Below are positions 11,561-23,639 of a DNA stretch of 64,000 nt, piece after piece. Position numbers and translations under genes: made by a program. The notes below the pieces were generated by a model. That model saw only the letters and a program-made list of their open reading frames with translations. It searched no databases and was not told the DNA's origin. Origin of the DNA: Nyssa sinensis (Eukaryota; Streptophyta; Magnoliopsida; Cornales; Nyssaceae). Each line of letters begins with the position of its first letter. The stretch's first letter is position 1. Location: positions 42,748,651-42,812,650 of the forward strand of contig CM018043.1 in assembly GCA_008638375.1 (NCBI GenBank), read 5' to 3'.

Positions 11561-12740
11561 TTGTACCGTTCAATGGAGCCATTTGGCTTGCATTTGAGTT
11601 TAAAAACCCATTTGCAACCAACCACATGTTGTTTAGGATTAGGGGGAACTAGAGTCCAAGTGTGATTTTTTAGTAATGCATTGAACTCAGTACCCATGGC
11701 TTAATGCCATTCAAGAATCCAAACTGCCTGTGTGTAACATGTTGGTTCCTTAGGAAAGAGAGAAGCCTGAGCAAGAAGAACATGAGGAAACAGCTATATA
11801 ACTATACCATCAGTCCAAACCTAAAGGCAACGGGTCCCAGTCTAATGACGGTAAGCATCTGGTGTCTAGTAGGTGTGAGGGATGGGTTAGGATCTGAGGA
11901 GTAACCATCTACTTCAGAGTAGACTGTTAGAGGAGGATCAGGGGCAGCGGTCGTAGATAAACTGGCTATAATAGGTGGATTCTAAGGAACTATCTGTGTA
12001 ATGGAAGAAGAAATGGGGTCATGAATAGGAGAAATCATGGGAACAAAGGCCCATTGAGAAGGTATCGACTGACGGAGTCCCTATGAAGTAGTAAAAGGAA
12101 ATGTCTCCTCATTAAAGCGAACATGTCAGGAAAGATAAACTCTGTCAGTTGGCAAAATCTTGTTAGTCATATAAACCCCTAAATGGGGTAACAAGCACAC
12201 CCAAAGACACGCAACTCAAAGTAAAAAGGTGATTTCCCATATAGATGAGAAAATTGGGAGGACCATTGAAGGATAGGAGAAGGTAGATGATTGATGAGGA
12301 GAACAATAGTGGAGGCAACATCAACCCAATAACATAGGGAAACATGGCTAGTAGGAAGAAGGGAATGAGTCATATTGGCTATATGGCAGTGCTTATGCTC
12401 AGCGAGACCATTTTGTTTAGAGGTGTGAGGGCATGAGAGGCGATGGTGAATTCCAAGAGTGGAACATAGTTTATAAAAGGGACCACTATCATACTCGCCA
12501 CCTCCATCACTTTGAAGTTGTTGAATAATAGAAGAAAACTAAGTTTTAATATAGGCCAAGAAATTCTTGAAATGATCAAAAACCTCAGATTTTCGTCTCA
12601 TAAAATATAACTAGGTAAAACGAGTATAGTCGTTTGTAAAGAGCACATAATATTTATAACCAGAAACAGAAGTGTGAGGGGATTGCCATACATCAGAATG
12701 AACAAGATTAAAATGAGAAATAGTGTTGATTTCATTAGAT
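11561..12740 (-). pseudogene. Copia integrase and linker, degraded
   Basis: On the minus strand the integrase C-terminal half can be read in pieces: a GGEYDS..FYKLC block near 12480, an HTSKQNGLAE.KH block near 12400-12430 (relatives carry the catalytic Glu in the motif QNG.AERKHR), and a YF.LRVFGCACYP block near 12190-12220. The linker between integrase and reverse transcriptase (11561-12100) has many stops. No open frame exceeds about 70 codons. Confidence 0.7.
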
Positions 12741-12742
12741 AT

Positions 12743-13387
12743 CTAAAATGGTAGGTGTGTAGATTTACCCAAGTCATAACCTTTACAAAATGATTGCTTA
12801 AATGTAAATTCAGATGAAAATAATTTGTTGGAACCCAAAAATGACATAACTTTGCTTGAAGGATGTCCTAATCTATGGTTCCATAAGTGTAACGACTGAA
12901 GAGAAGCGAAAAAAACTTGGAAACGGGAAGGGAGGGAAGGAAGCTTGTATAGACTAGCCTTACATAGGCCCTGATAGAGGAGATAACCAGTAGTCAAGTC
13001 AAAGATATAGAAATGACATGAGTCAAAGGCACACAAAACATGATTATCTTGATACAATTGAGCAATGGATAACAATTTTTTATGCATGGAGGATATAACA
13101 TAGACATTATTGAGACAAAATGATGAAGAACCAATTGGGAGTGTCAAATTACCTGAAGTTGGTCACCATTGCCAAGAAGAACAAAATTTGGCCTAGTGTA
13201 TGGAAAGCGTTGTTGAAGAAAAGTGAGATTGCGGAGTGTAGAAAATTTGGCATAGGTAGGCGTACAAAAGAAAATAGTCAAGGAAAAGAATGAGTACCAT
13301 GTCCAAAACTAAAACAAACTTAACAAGGGCTCGGGGTAAGAGAAGAGCCAAGAATACCAATTGTGTCTATGCATGGTTGATTATTAC
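12743..13387 (-). pseudogene. Copia protease/pre-integrase region and end of gag
   Basis: A 134-codon frame (12743-13147) carries the gag pre-integrase domain: LLSIAQLYQDN, a FDLTTGYLLYQG block and LWNHRLGHPS, which contains the conserved HxRLGHP motif. To the right, 13150-13387 holds remnants of gag, including a zinc-knuckle-like C*VCFSFGHGTHS with a stop in place of one residue. The frame runs up to 13387, where the solo LTR begins, and resumes at 18335. Confidence 0.75.
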
Positions 13388-16300
13388 TGTCGCGCCCCTA
13401 ACCCGTAAGGGTGGACTAAAAGGTCATTGGACCCCGATAAGGTAGGTAATAGGACTAACCATCCTAGTTAAGTACATAAAATACATGCCATTTTTTTAAT
13501 TGATTTCCTTTAATTGGTTTAGGTTTGATTCCTTGATTAGACTTGAACACTCAAGTCTCGTAACAGGATTAAATGAAATTGATTACATTCAAAGGGTCTA
13601 TACCAACCATCCGACAATAATGTATAATATGGTAGTGTTCAAAGCTGATTCTACAGTCCAAATTATATATACATCCCACATACATGAATATATAAGAAGG
13701 GTACGTGCACCCTTAATAAATATAAATGAATAAATATAAGAATGTAACTAAGTACTATAATGACTTTAGTCCATCTCTCAATGTTTCCTATCTGTAGTCC
13801 ATCAAGTCAACACCTGCCATTCCCATGAACAACAAGGGTGAGCCATAACGCTCAGTAGGGTTTTCCAAAACACACAAGCAAGCAGCGTGCAAAAACTAAT
13901 GCAAGTCTGAAGAGGACACACCCTATGGTCTCGTAAGCATCATTAGCACACAATATCAACATATCCCACACACAAGCATAAGTACAAGTATTAAGATGGT
14001 ATAGAACCACTACATGTGGTTTAACAATAATAGCCAAGTAGTTAGCATATGGAGGATCGGACACATGACATAAGTATAAACATACAATTTCACGAAGCAC
14101 CTCCGATCCCTTTCCTATTTTAATGCCACAAGAACAATGTATATATGCACATAACCAATCACAAGATGTAAGTATAACTTACCAACCCCACGACGCACCT
14201 CCATTTCCTGTTTAAAGCCACAAGAACAATGTATACATTCATAGTTAAGCAACCAACCACAATTCCCATAATATCATAACTATTAGTATATAGTTTATCA
14301 ATAAACACAAGGAAATATCACATGAGCGTCAAGGGAAATAATCTCAAATCGATCAATCCATACCAAAAAAGGGTAAGGCCTTATTCAACTCATTTGATCC
14401 TCTCAATAATTTCAATCCTATGAGTATCCACCTAATTTGGCTTCTAGTAAGCTTATATGCATTACGGACTACTAACTCGATGGAGACAAACGACCACCCA
14501 CGCAGGTTTACGACAAGTTGATGGGAGACACCGTCCCTATCATAAATGGAACCTCGGGTAAAGTACAATCTCACCATACTCAAGAGCATACAAAATAACT
14601 AATTCCCACCCCAATTCCTTTTCTCATAAGCTATTTTTTTTCACAATCCCAATAGCTCAATCCACACCATAGACGGTGCTCGTTAATATCAATATCCTCT
14701 CAAATCTCACACTACTTATCTATCCAGCATGTGATTGCTTTCCATTCAGATATTTTGTTTGGGCTAATCCAATTTATATGGGCAAGGAATTGTCTTGTAT
14801 TGATTATGTCTCTCGTGTGAGTCACCCGATGGTTGTTGCTTGACACGTGACAAATTCATCATCATTGTTTGGAGGTTTGACCTTCAATTGGATATACTAG
14901 AACTTTGGGATGTGACTAGATTTTCTATTCGTTTCTTTTGGGTGTATCTCTTTTTGTTTGGTTGATAAGAAATTTAAAAAATGAAGTAAAGGAAAATGAA
15001 AATAAAATGCTTTCATCACTTTTTCAGCATTTGGTTATTACCCTTTTTGAAATTATTTAAGTGGTCATCGTTTGGGGTGTTTGAAATCCAAAATTTGGTT
15101 TTGTTATATATTAAAAAAAAAGTAGATATTTAACTTGAAGAGTAAATTACATTGATTTTCCCTAATATTTTTGACAATTATAAAGATTTCTTTTGAAACT
15201 TTTGAAATGGCACTAACAAATTTTATTTTTATCGACAAACTACAAACACATTCCTTTTCGTCCAAATTAGTTTTAAAATGACAAAAATGCCCCTTTTATT
15301 TTATTTTTTTTGTATTCTTAAATTTTCATCAATTTTTCTAACTTTTTTTCTAAAGATTTTTGTCATCTTATATAAAAATAAATTTAAGTATAGAAACAAC
15401 AGTGATCATACATATCAATGACAGGAGTATAATAGCATTACGCATCCATATGTTTGTCACATTTATCCAGAAATATCATGCAATATCCAACATTATGACA
15501 ATCAATATAAAGATCACATCATACCAATACATTAATCACAAGATATATGACAATGATGATAAACATATTATGAACATCATGTGTCAAGTATATACATTAA
15601 AGAGTCAAGACATCATCACAGTCCCAATCATCATCCCTCGACAAGGAGACATTACATGTGTCTTTCATAATATTTGTCAATTACCTTACGTACCTATTAT
15701 TCCATCCCCGAGACCACCTTAGCCCATAGTACCAAGGAACCGTGTCAAGTTTTAATGTTCTTTATGGCTAATTACATGTTAGCCTATACATCGGTTGGTC
15801 GTTTACCCAAACGAATATAAAAAAAACATGTTCCTGGGGTATAAAAAGTCCTAAGGAAGCCCTATTGTATTGTTTCTAAGTTATTTGATTGTCTTTTAAA
15901 CTCATAAGGGTATTGTCATAATTTATCGAATAAGTACGCATCTATTGAGACCCCGTCTTGTAAAACTAACTTCAAAATCAACTCCAGAAGGTCTAAGAAT
16001 CCTAAAGATGTCCTCTTTGTATTTTATTAACTCTTATATATATCTACTTCATGCTAGGGGTATTTTAGGAATTTTATATACTCATTTGGGATCACCCCGA
16101 GTCCCCATTTCATTATTCTGATGTCATAGTTGAGTTCCTGGCGTCTAAAGACATTGGAAACGTCTCTTCTGGGTCTTAATTTGGCTTTCAATTGCTTAAT
16201 ATAAATCTCGGGATATAATCATCATTTTTTTCACTTTATGTGGGACCATTACCAAATTCCAATTTGTTCAATCTAATCATATATTTGAATTTCGAGTATC

Positions 16301-18334
16301 CAAAAACTTTGGGATAACCCTTTTCTGAATTTTCATTTGCCTTTAATTGGCTTAAATTATTATTAGGGGTATTTTCATAATTTTTTATATTGTGTGGGAC
16401 TACCTTGGGTCCCCAAATGTCCAAACCGACCCCGCCATTGAGTCTGGGATGCCTAAAAACCTTAACAAGACCCCTTTTTGCATTTTTATTGGCTTTATAT
16501 TCAATTTTATAAACAAGGGGGCTTATTTGTAATTTCCCAAAAATTTGTCCACTGATTCGTAATTATCTTAAATGAATCTGCCTCTTTGTAATTTTTGAAA
16601 TTTCAATTTCTTAAACCTACAAGCCAAATTGGGTTTTATTCCCGATTTCTAGAATAAGGTTATCCTTATTCCAATTTTAATTCAAAATCAAGGTTCCAAT
16701 TTTCCTATAGCCAAATGAAACCTTAGGTCCAAGCTCACTAGACCAGACCCGTGATCCGACCCTACCCAATCCACGACTCGTGACCCTACCCGATCCACGA
16801 CCCGTGACCCAACCCAATTGAATAGTTAATGCCAGAGTTAACCGTCGTCAGCGAAGCTCCAATCGCCTTCTTTGGCAAACCTCGCCGGAAAACTAAAAAC
16901 CCTAATTTTCAAACCTACGTTTTTTTGCACCATTTTCAATTATTTTTCTTTCTAATCTTTATATATCATTATTTTATATATTTTAGAATAGGTTTGAAGC
17001 ATCGGGATCCATTGAATCACGCCAAAATCTTTATGATCTCGATTCTCTAATGACTGGTTTTCTAGTCAGTTCTCAGTCTTCCCATCACCCTTTCAGACTC
17101 AAATCCTTTCCAACCCACTCCCGAATCTCTCTACAACCACCTTCTATTAGTTTAAAGTACCAAATCAAAGAAAACCTAAGAGATTATAATTTAGATCTTT
17201 GCCTATAAATTGTATGTATATATATATATATACAGGCACCACCACCGCAACACAATGCATAAACATATACACAACAAGCATGTAATAACCATCTCTAACT
17301 CGAAATAAAAGCCCAATGTTTTTTAAAAATTTGCTACCTCTATCTGCAATCTTAAGAGAGAAATTCTGAGGGGATAGAAAGCTTCACTGAAGCACCTATG
17401 GCTGCCGCACCACTGGTCTTGCTCGTCCAGCCCCTCTATTCCTCTTTCTTTTCTTATTCTATTTTTCATTTTGTTTTATTCTTTTCTGGTTCAGTTTTCA
17501 TGTGTGTCAAACACACATACAAAAACATATATTGATTCACACACACACACACACTGTGTGTCACACACTTTCCCTATTTATCTCTCCCCTTCTTTGATTT
17601 TTCTCTTGGGTTTTCACCTCACACACAACACACTCACACACTTACAGTTTCTCTCTTTTCTCTCTTTGAACACACACAAACACACACTCCTCCATATACA
17701 TTCGATTAGAGAGGGAAAAGAGAGAAAAATAGAGAGTTAGCATGGGAGAGAGGGAGAGGATCGGAAAAGGGTGAGGGAAAGAGGGAAAGGGGAAGAGAGA
17801 GAAAAAAGGCTTTGTCCCATCAAGTTTTTTCCTTCCACATCTTGTCCCTTTAAAGTGCACCCTCACACACATTAACACTTCTCCTACACCACCATACTTT
17901 GGCATGTGTCCCCTTTCTAGAATCTCTACTTAGTTTCTTCAAGAAGCTTCTTACGGTTCCTGAGGTGCCACATGGCCAGTTGGCCAACTGTGCGCGCACA
18001 TATGCTCGAATTAAAAATGTCTCGGAATGGCACCAAAATTAGTACCCTAGCTAATTTTGGCACCCTGATTCCAAATATGTAGTCTTTTTTCCCAAATTCC
18101 CTCATTTTAATTTACATATTTATATGCATTCTATAGATGATTGTGTAGCCCTAAGGCTCACACTAGTCTCAAATAAATTACCAAAATTTATTTTTAACCT
18201 CATTGTGTCATATTGATGACTTATCGACTCATTTTACAATTTATTTGACTCATCTTTGATTTATTTCCAGTCTGTCCTTAGTCTATGCTGGCAATTTACT
18301 AAATTACCCTTTGATGATTTTTCGGGTCCTTACA
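13388..18334 (-). repeat. Solo LTR, about 4.9 kb, in copia gag
   Basis: It is bounded by TGTCGCGCCCC on the left and GGTCCTTACA on the right, so an LTR read on the minus strand would start TGTAAGGACC and end GGGGCGCGACA, the same style as the Tekay LTR ends here. The flanks ATTAC (13383-13387) and GTTAC (18335-18339) are 4/5 identical, as expected for an old 5-bp target duplication, and the copia gag reading frame is continuous across the junction. Inside are CA-rich and GA/CT-rich tracts (about 17510-17790) and an Arg/Pro-rich stretch near 16740-16880, but no retroelement domain and no primer site. A single large unit with no detectable internal repeat of its ends is best explained as a solo LTR. 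Confidence 0.65.
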
Positions 18335-19200
18335 GTTACGCCCATTGTATTTCTTCCCTCTATTTAGATTGTTATTTTGAGGACCAAAGTTAGTGAAAGA
18401 GGGAGCTGATGTCTAAAAGGCCAGAAAGGCAGAAGGAGTAGGTTGAGCCAAAGTTTTGTGGCGTACTTCAAAGTTGAACAGGCGAGGGTGCAGAGTAGAA
18501 AACTGTGGCAATGTGTCAAAACTCTCAATAGCAGTAACAAGCATATCAAATTCAAAACTAAGACCGCTTAAAAAGACATTAACCAGATCCTTGTTAAAGA
18601 CTGACTAGCCAATGTTAGCAAGGGTATCGACAATTGTGTTGGCTTCCTAAAGATATTCAGAGATAGGACGGGTACCACAAGATAGGCTAGTGAGACATTT
18701 GCGATAAAGTGAAGAGTTAGCAACAAATTTCTATGAAAAATGCTCTTGAATGAGAGTCTAGATGGAAACAAAGGTTTCACAACCAATGAGAGAGGCAAGC
18801 ATAGGCTCAAAAAAGGTGTCAGAAATGATACTAACAAGAGTTTTTGTTAGTCCAGAGCTAGAGAGAACGATTTGGATCAGTAGCGGGACAGGGAATAGAG
18901 CCATCGACGAAGCGCAAGAGGTTTTAATTGTACAAAAATGCTTCGATCTAAAGAGACCAGAGAAGAAAATTACCATCGGTAAGTTTGATGGTAACTAGAT
19001 TGGTAATGGTGGGTATATAAATGGTGGTGTTGGCAGCAGGTGTGTGTTAGCTGCAGGTGTGGTGGTGAAAAGAGTTGAATTAGTTGTAGAGGTGGTTGAC
19101 AAGGTGGAGGTGGTAGAGTTAGGCAATAGACTAGTTCTAGTGCTGGAAAAGAACCATAGTAGACCACATGGAGAGGGAGAGCAAGAATGAGAGAAAAGAT
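18335..19200 (-). pseudogene. Copia gag, N-terminal part
   Basis: On the minus strand the block KLTDGNFLLWSLQIEAFL, typical of the copia gag N-terminus (a phrase of the type NYLLWKxQ), is readable near 18930-18990, followed by FVDGSIPCP and further gag fragments with several stops. The most upstream frame (to about 19167) is Pro/His/Thr-rich. The sequence NRGKKYNGRN just inside 18335 continues in frame into NQPCIDTIG on the other side of the solo LTR. Confidence 0.7.
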
Positions 19201-19210
19201 TGTAAGTTAG

Positions 19211-19220
19211 GCTGATACCA
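19211..19220 (-). promoter_or_regulatory. Copia primer-binding site
   Basis: On minus this reads TGGTATCAGC directly after the LTR end (TTTCA). It matches the 3' end of initiator Met-tRNA, the usual copia primer. Confidence 0.7.
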
Positions 19221-19433
19221 TGAAAGGAATATTTTTCCTATATATTCTTCTCTCAATCGGAGGTAAATATATACATGCACAAAAAAATGTATTTTAAGAA
19301 AATACATAACTTATTGCTAAAGAAAATCCTATAAGGAAAGTACGTAACTTAAGGCTAAATAAAATCTTACAAGGAAAGAATACAACTTAAGCCTAACGAA
19401 AGCCTAGAATAATGTACAATAAAGATTAGGTCA
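19221..19433 (-). repeat. Copia 5' LTR (about 213 bp)
   Basis: The inner edge is set by the primer site. The outer edge is less sure: an LTR beginning TGACCTAATC would end at 19433, and one beginning TGACATATC would end at 19460. The shorter form is preferred because the LINE reading frame to its right still spells the conserved TYLG motif down to about 19443. The second LTR is not in the window. Confidence 0.6.
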
Positions 19434-21570
19434 AGAAGGTTTAATAACCAAGATATGTCAATTAAAGAGATTTAACTCTTCATTTGAAGACCTCTGCCAA
19501 TTCAAGACATTGCTCATTCTTTACCCCAAAGCTACATAACACACACTTGTGAAAATTAATCTTCATGCCTGACATTACCTCAAAACATCAAAGAATCCTT
19601 TTAATATTTTGAACTTCTTCATCATTTTCTTCACAAAAAAAAAAAATGTATCATCCACAAATTGTAGATGAGACAAGTAAGTCCCATTACAACCAAATGA
19701 AGTTCCCTACACCGACTTCAATTCCATAGCTTTTGAAAATAATAAGTTTAAACCCTTCAAAGTTATAACAAACAAAAATGATATAAAGGGTCTCTTTGTC
19801 TCAACATTTTTTGAATATTAAGCTCTTTAATTGGTGAGTCATTAACCAAAATGGAGAGGGAAGCAGAGGTAACACATTCTTTGATCCAATCTATCCATTT
19901 CATTCAAAATCTAAGTCCCTTCATCAAAATAAATTGATAATTCCAATTAACCTTATCGTAAGCTTTTTCAAATGTAGTTTAATGATTAACCCTTCCTTTA
20001 TCTTCCTCTTCCAAATCACCTAGGACTTCATTGGCAATTAAAACACCATCTTGAACAATTCTGCCACCTATAAAAATTGATTGTAGCTCCCTAACCACTC
20101 TTGGTAGTATCAATTTCAATCTTAATGCTAAGACTTTGGCCAATATAAATATACACTACCAATGAAATTAATAGGCTTATAATGAGCAATTCTTAATGGG
20201 TTTTATTAATAAATTCCTTTTTCATAAATGACTATCCATTTTTAATCTCAACAAGTTAAAGTCATCAGGCCCTAGGGCCTTGTTCCCATCACATGATTTA
20301 ATAATCCTCCATATTTCTTCCTTTAAAAACTTAGCCTTGACACTTTCATTTTGTTTTGGATCAATGCATCTTTTCATAGAATCAATTGAGAAGACAGGAC
20401 TTTTCTCCCAATCTTTAATGAAGTTCTTCTTAAAATAAACATGTTTCTTCATTTCCTTTGGTTCTTCAATGAGAGCACCATCCACCAAAATTGAATTAAG
20501 TAGGTTCCTCCTTTGCCTCCTATTTTCAATCAAATGGAAGTACCTGGCATTCTTATCACCATTCATAGAGCAATTAGGCCTTGCTTTCTGCAGCCATAAA
20601 TCATTATCCCTCATACTTATACTCAAAAACTCATATTTTAGAGTTATTCTCTTTTCAATTTCCTCTTGATGTAATGGTCTGGTCTTTACATAATATCCTG
20701 TTTATAAAGTTCTTTTTCCACTCTATGTTATTTTTTAGTGATATTTCCAACCACAAAGGTATTCCACCCTTTTAGAGGATTTAAGGCCTTGTATTTTTTT
20801 TTTTAAAAATAAAATGGAACCAACCCATCCAACTATTGAGGTTTGTTTCTAGAAATCTATCATTATTTTATAGAAATTGGGATATGGGGGCCAAGCGTTC
20901 ATGAATCTGAAAGGCTTTGGCCCCTAGTCCCTATCACCCTCCTTGAGAATAATAAGGCAATAGTCAGACACATACCTGTGTAAACCTAACTGCTTAAGAT
21001 TGAATTTTTCCAGCCACTCAGGTTAAATCAAGAATCTATCCAACCTACTTTATTTTTTCTCATTCTAATAATTAGACCAAGTATATTTCCTACCATAAAT
21101 AGGCAAGTGCATTACTTCCTTATCCTAAATAAACCAATTAAATTCTCTCATTCCCCTATCTCTTCTGGAGCATCCTTTTCTTTCACCCAAATTTTTAATC
21201 TCATTATAGTCCCCGTTCTGATATTAAGGATCAAAGAATTGCAATTTAAGCTTAACCAAAGTTCCCCACAACATTCTTCTTACCGAAAATTCATTAGGAC
21301 CATAAACATTAACAATTGTGCATAAAAAGTTGGGTTTGAAAGTACCTGTTATTAAGAGAAAACTCAAGTTGGTGCAACATTGATTGATTGAGAAGACGCG
21401 CATCCACATTCCAAACACAAAGAAGTCCTCCTGTAGTATCTTCCTCATCTACTTATGAAATTACAATTTTGATTTGACCATATAGATTGAATAAAGCTTC
21501 CAGTTGACTACTTCCTCTTTGTCTCCTACCACAACACATAACATCGTCACTTCTTTAGTATCTTGTCATT
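19434..21570 (-). pseudogene. LINE (L1-type) endonuclease-reverse transcriptase remnant
   Basis: Minus strand. The endonuclease part (about 20880-21570) shows a TTGGLLCVWN block, CTIVNVYGPN, the DLPMYGRKYTWSN-like block, SRLDRFL, SDYC and PKPFRFMNAWP. The reverse transcriptase part (20222-20626 is an intact 134-codon stretch) includes WLQKARPNCSMNGDKNARYFH and the NKALGPDDFN block (relatives have the motif KAPGPDGF). Further left come ILPRVVRELQSIFIGGRIVQDG, TFEKAYDKVNW and SGMKINFHK. Stops and shifts are frequent. The frame ends in TYLG at the copia insertion, so the C-terminal part is lost or beyond the window. Confidence 0.82.
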
Positions 21571-21959
21571 ACATAGTAAAAAATGTGATTCTTTATTCAA
21601 TTAATATTTTTTATATGAAGGAACAAGGTTAGATTTTTCTTTCTTTCTATTTCTTCAAAAATGTATTAAAGAGATTTTTGCTCTAGCATTCTAAGATTAA
21701 AGTCATGATATTTTCTAGTAGAATATTTGAAGCCATGTTATAACTTTCAATGAGTTGAAAGGAGAAAGAAACATTTTTCTATCGAAATTACTAACTGTTT
21801 TTATCTTTGTTCAATTTTTTATGAGGTATGTGATAGTCGTGATCATTACATCTAGACTGTGTGATCAGCGATGCATTTTACTTACCCCGTGAAATGCATG
21901 TATGACCCAAATGCATGTAAGTACCTCAATTATGTAATTGGACCTTTAAGAAGATTATA
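21571..21959. other. AT-rich spacer between two LINE remnants
   Basis: No gene, RNA or element signature is visible. It may contain the degraded 5' end of the minus-strand LINE. Confidence 0.5.
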
Positions 21960-22753
21960 AAGCTAAGAAATGTAGTTAAAAGGGCTTAGGGAATAGAGAT
22001 TGGAAATGGGAAAATGACCTATATTTGGTAGGACTAATGTCACTCTTTGGGAATCTTAAAAGATGTTTATTCTCAGGACTTGGTGAGAGAAAGCAACATT
22101 CCTTTCACTGCTCAGGTTTCTTCTCTTATTTAGACATGGTAGTTGGAGGTGATTTGGCCAAAACTTTACTCTAATTCAGCATTTAATATCTGCAACCCTT
22201 AAACCTTTTAGACCTCAACAAAATGTTGAAGATAGAGCCAAATGACTGTTAACAAATGATGGATTATTTTCAGCTAAATCAGCTTGGAATCATATAAAAA
22301 AATCACAATCCAATTCAAGATTGGAGCAGAGCAGTCTGGTTTAAGGAATCTTACTTAAGACATTCCTTTATTTTATAGTTGGCTCATAAGAAAGGCCATA
22401 CAATAAAAGATAAACTAAAAAATTGGAGCCTAATAGATGAACATGACTACATTCTCTATGATAGAGAAAAAGAGATAGTGGATCATCAAGTTTTTTGAAT
22501 GCGTGATTACTAAAGACCTATAGCGGAGTACTATTACTTATTGTGGTTTCAAGAATGTACCTCATACATAGGAACAAGTTACCAATTAGGCATTTAACCT
22601 ATCTAAAGAGCATAAGTTCATGCATTATGTTGACCTAATATTCTACTCAACGTTGTGTACAAAGTATGGTTGGAAAAGAATAGTAGGATCTTTAGTAAAC
22701 AATTTTAGGAGATTCAGTAGTTGAGAACTGAGATTGGTAAGGCTATTAGAGAT
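21960..22753 (+). pseudogene. LINE C-terminal remnant with reverse-transcriptase zinc-binding domain
   Basis: Plus strand, broken by stops and at least one shift. The readable order is RIGNGKMTYIW (the R.GNG..i..W.D motif), DGLFSAKSAW, then AVWFKESYLRHSFIL..LAHKKGHTIKDKL.NWS, the zf-RVT pattern, then YKVWLEKNSRIFSK near the end, which matches the final helix-rich tail of plant LINE polyproteins. The coding trace stops at about 22753, where the 168-bp minisatellite of the CACTA element begins. A LINE-like 3' tail appears at 56886, on the other side of that element. Confidence 0.72.
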
Positions 22754-23585
22754 ATGTTTTGTAAGTTTGAGCACATGTATCTTACTAGTCTAGAGGTTTG
22801 TGAACTAGTTTGGTGATGTTTCATGGTTTTTGAATATTTTAGGTGGTCGAATGCCCAAAACGGGCCATTTTTGGCACTTTAGTCCTTTATTTTTGCATTA
22901 GTTGCAAATTGAGCATCCAAAATATGTTTCGTAAGTTTGAGCATGTGTATTTTACTAGTTTAGAGGTGTGTGAACTAGTTTAGAGTCAGTTTGCCAATTT
23001 TTGAGCATTTTGGGCAGTCGAAGGCCCGAAATGGGCTATTTTCTATACTTAAGTCCCTTATTTTTGTATAAGTTACAAACTGGGAATCTGAATTGTGTTT
23101 TGTAAGTTTGATCACATGTATTTTACTATTTTATAGGTGTGTGAACTGGTTTGGTGGTGTTTTGATAGTTTTTGGGCATTTTGGGCAGTCGAAGGCCCAA
23201 AATGGGCAATTTTTAGAAGTCTTTTATTTTTGTATTTGTTGTAAATTGGGCATCTGAATTGTGTTTTGTAAGTTTTAGCATGTGTATTTTACTATTTTAA
23301 AGGTTTGTGAACTAATTTGGTGGTGGTTTGACGATTTTTGGGCATTTTGGGCAGTTGAAGGCCAAAAAATTTGGCCGTTTTCGACAATTACGTCACTTTT
23401 TTTTGCTTAAGTTGCAAACCGGGCATCTGAATTGTGTTTTTTAAGCTTGAGCATATCTATTTTACTAGTTTATAGGTGTGTGAACTGGTTCTGTGGTGGA
23501 TTGACGATTTTTGGGCATTTGAGGCAGTCGAAAGCCCAAAACAGGCTGTTTTCGACACTGAAGTCCTCTACTTTTGATACATAAA
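22754..23585 (+). repeat. Minisatellite, about 5 units of about 168 bp
   Basis: Units begin near 22754, 22922, 23093, 23258 and 23430, each with the phrase TTTTGTAAGTTTGAGCA and later GGCAGTCGAAGGCCC. Copies differ by substitutions and small indels. A related repeat, inverted, lies at 30725-31085 in the smaller CACTA element. Confidence 0.85.
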
Positions 23586-23639
23586 TTGTAGTAGAGTTAT
23601 GCATTAATTACTAGTTTTAAAAAAGGATACAATTTTTAA

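Larger units (their letters stand above)
10845..19433 (-). mobile_element. Decayed Ty1/copia retrotransposon, interrupted by other insertions
   Basis: Read on the minus strand from right to left: short 5' LTR, primer site, gag (18335-19200 and 13150-13387), pre-integrase region, integrase and reverse transcriptase up to 10845. A 4.9-kb solo LTR splits gag, and the Tekay element cuts reverse transcriptase in its conserved SLQYL..T.PD motif. The rest of reverse transcriptase, the RNase H and the 3' LTR would lie left of the Tekay element, in the gap or beyond the window. GAG-INT-RT order is diagnostic of copia. Confidence 0.85.

Noticed and set aside
20154..20166. CACTACC as a possible left CACTA terminus
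   Set aside because: It lies inside readable LINE sequence and lacks the CACTACAAAA/CACTACAGG continuation and subterminal repeats.
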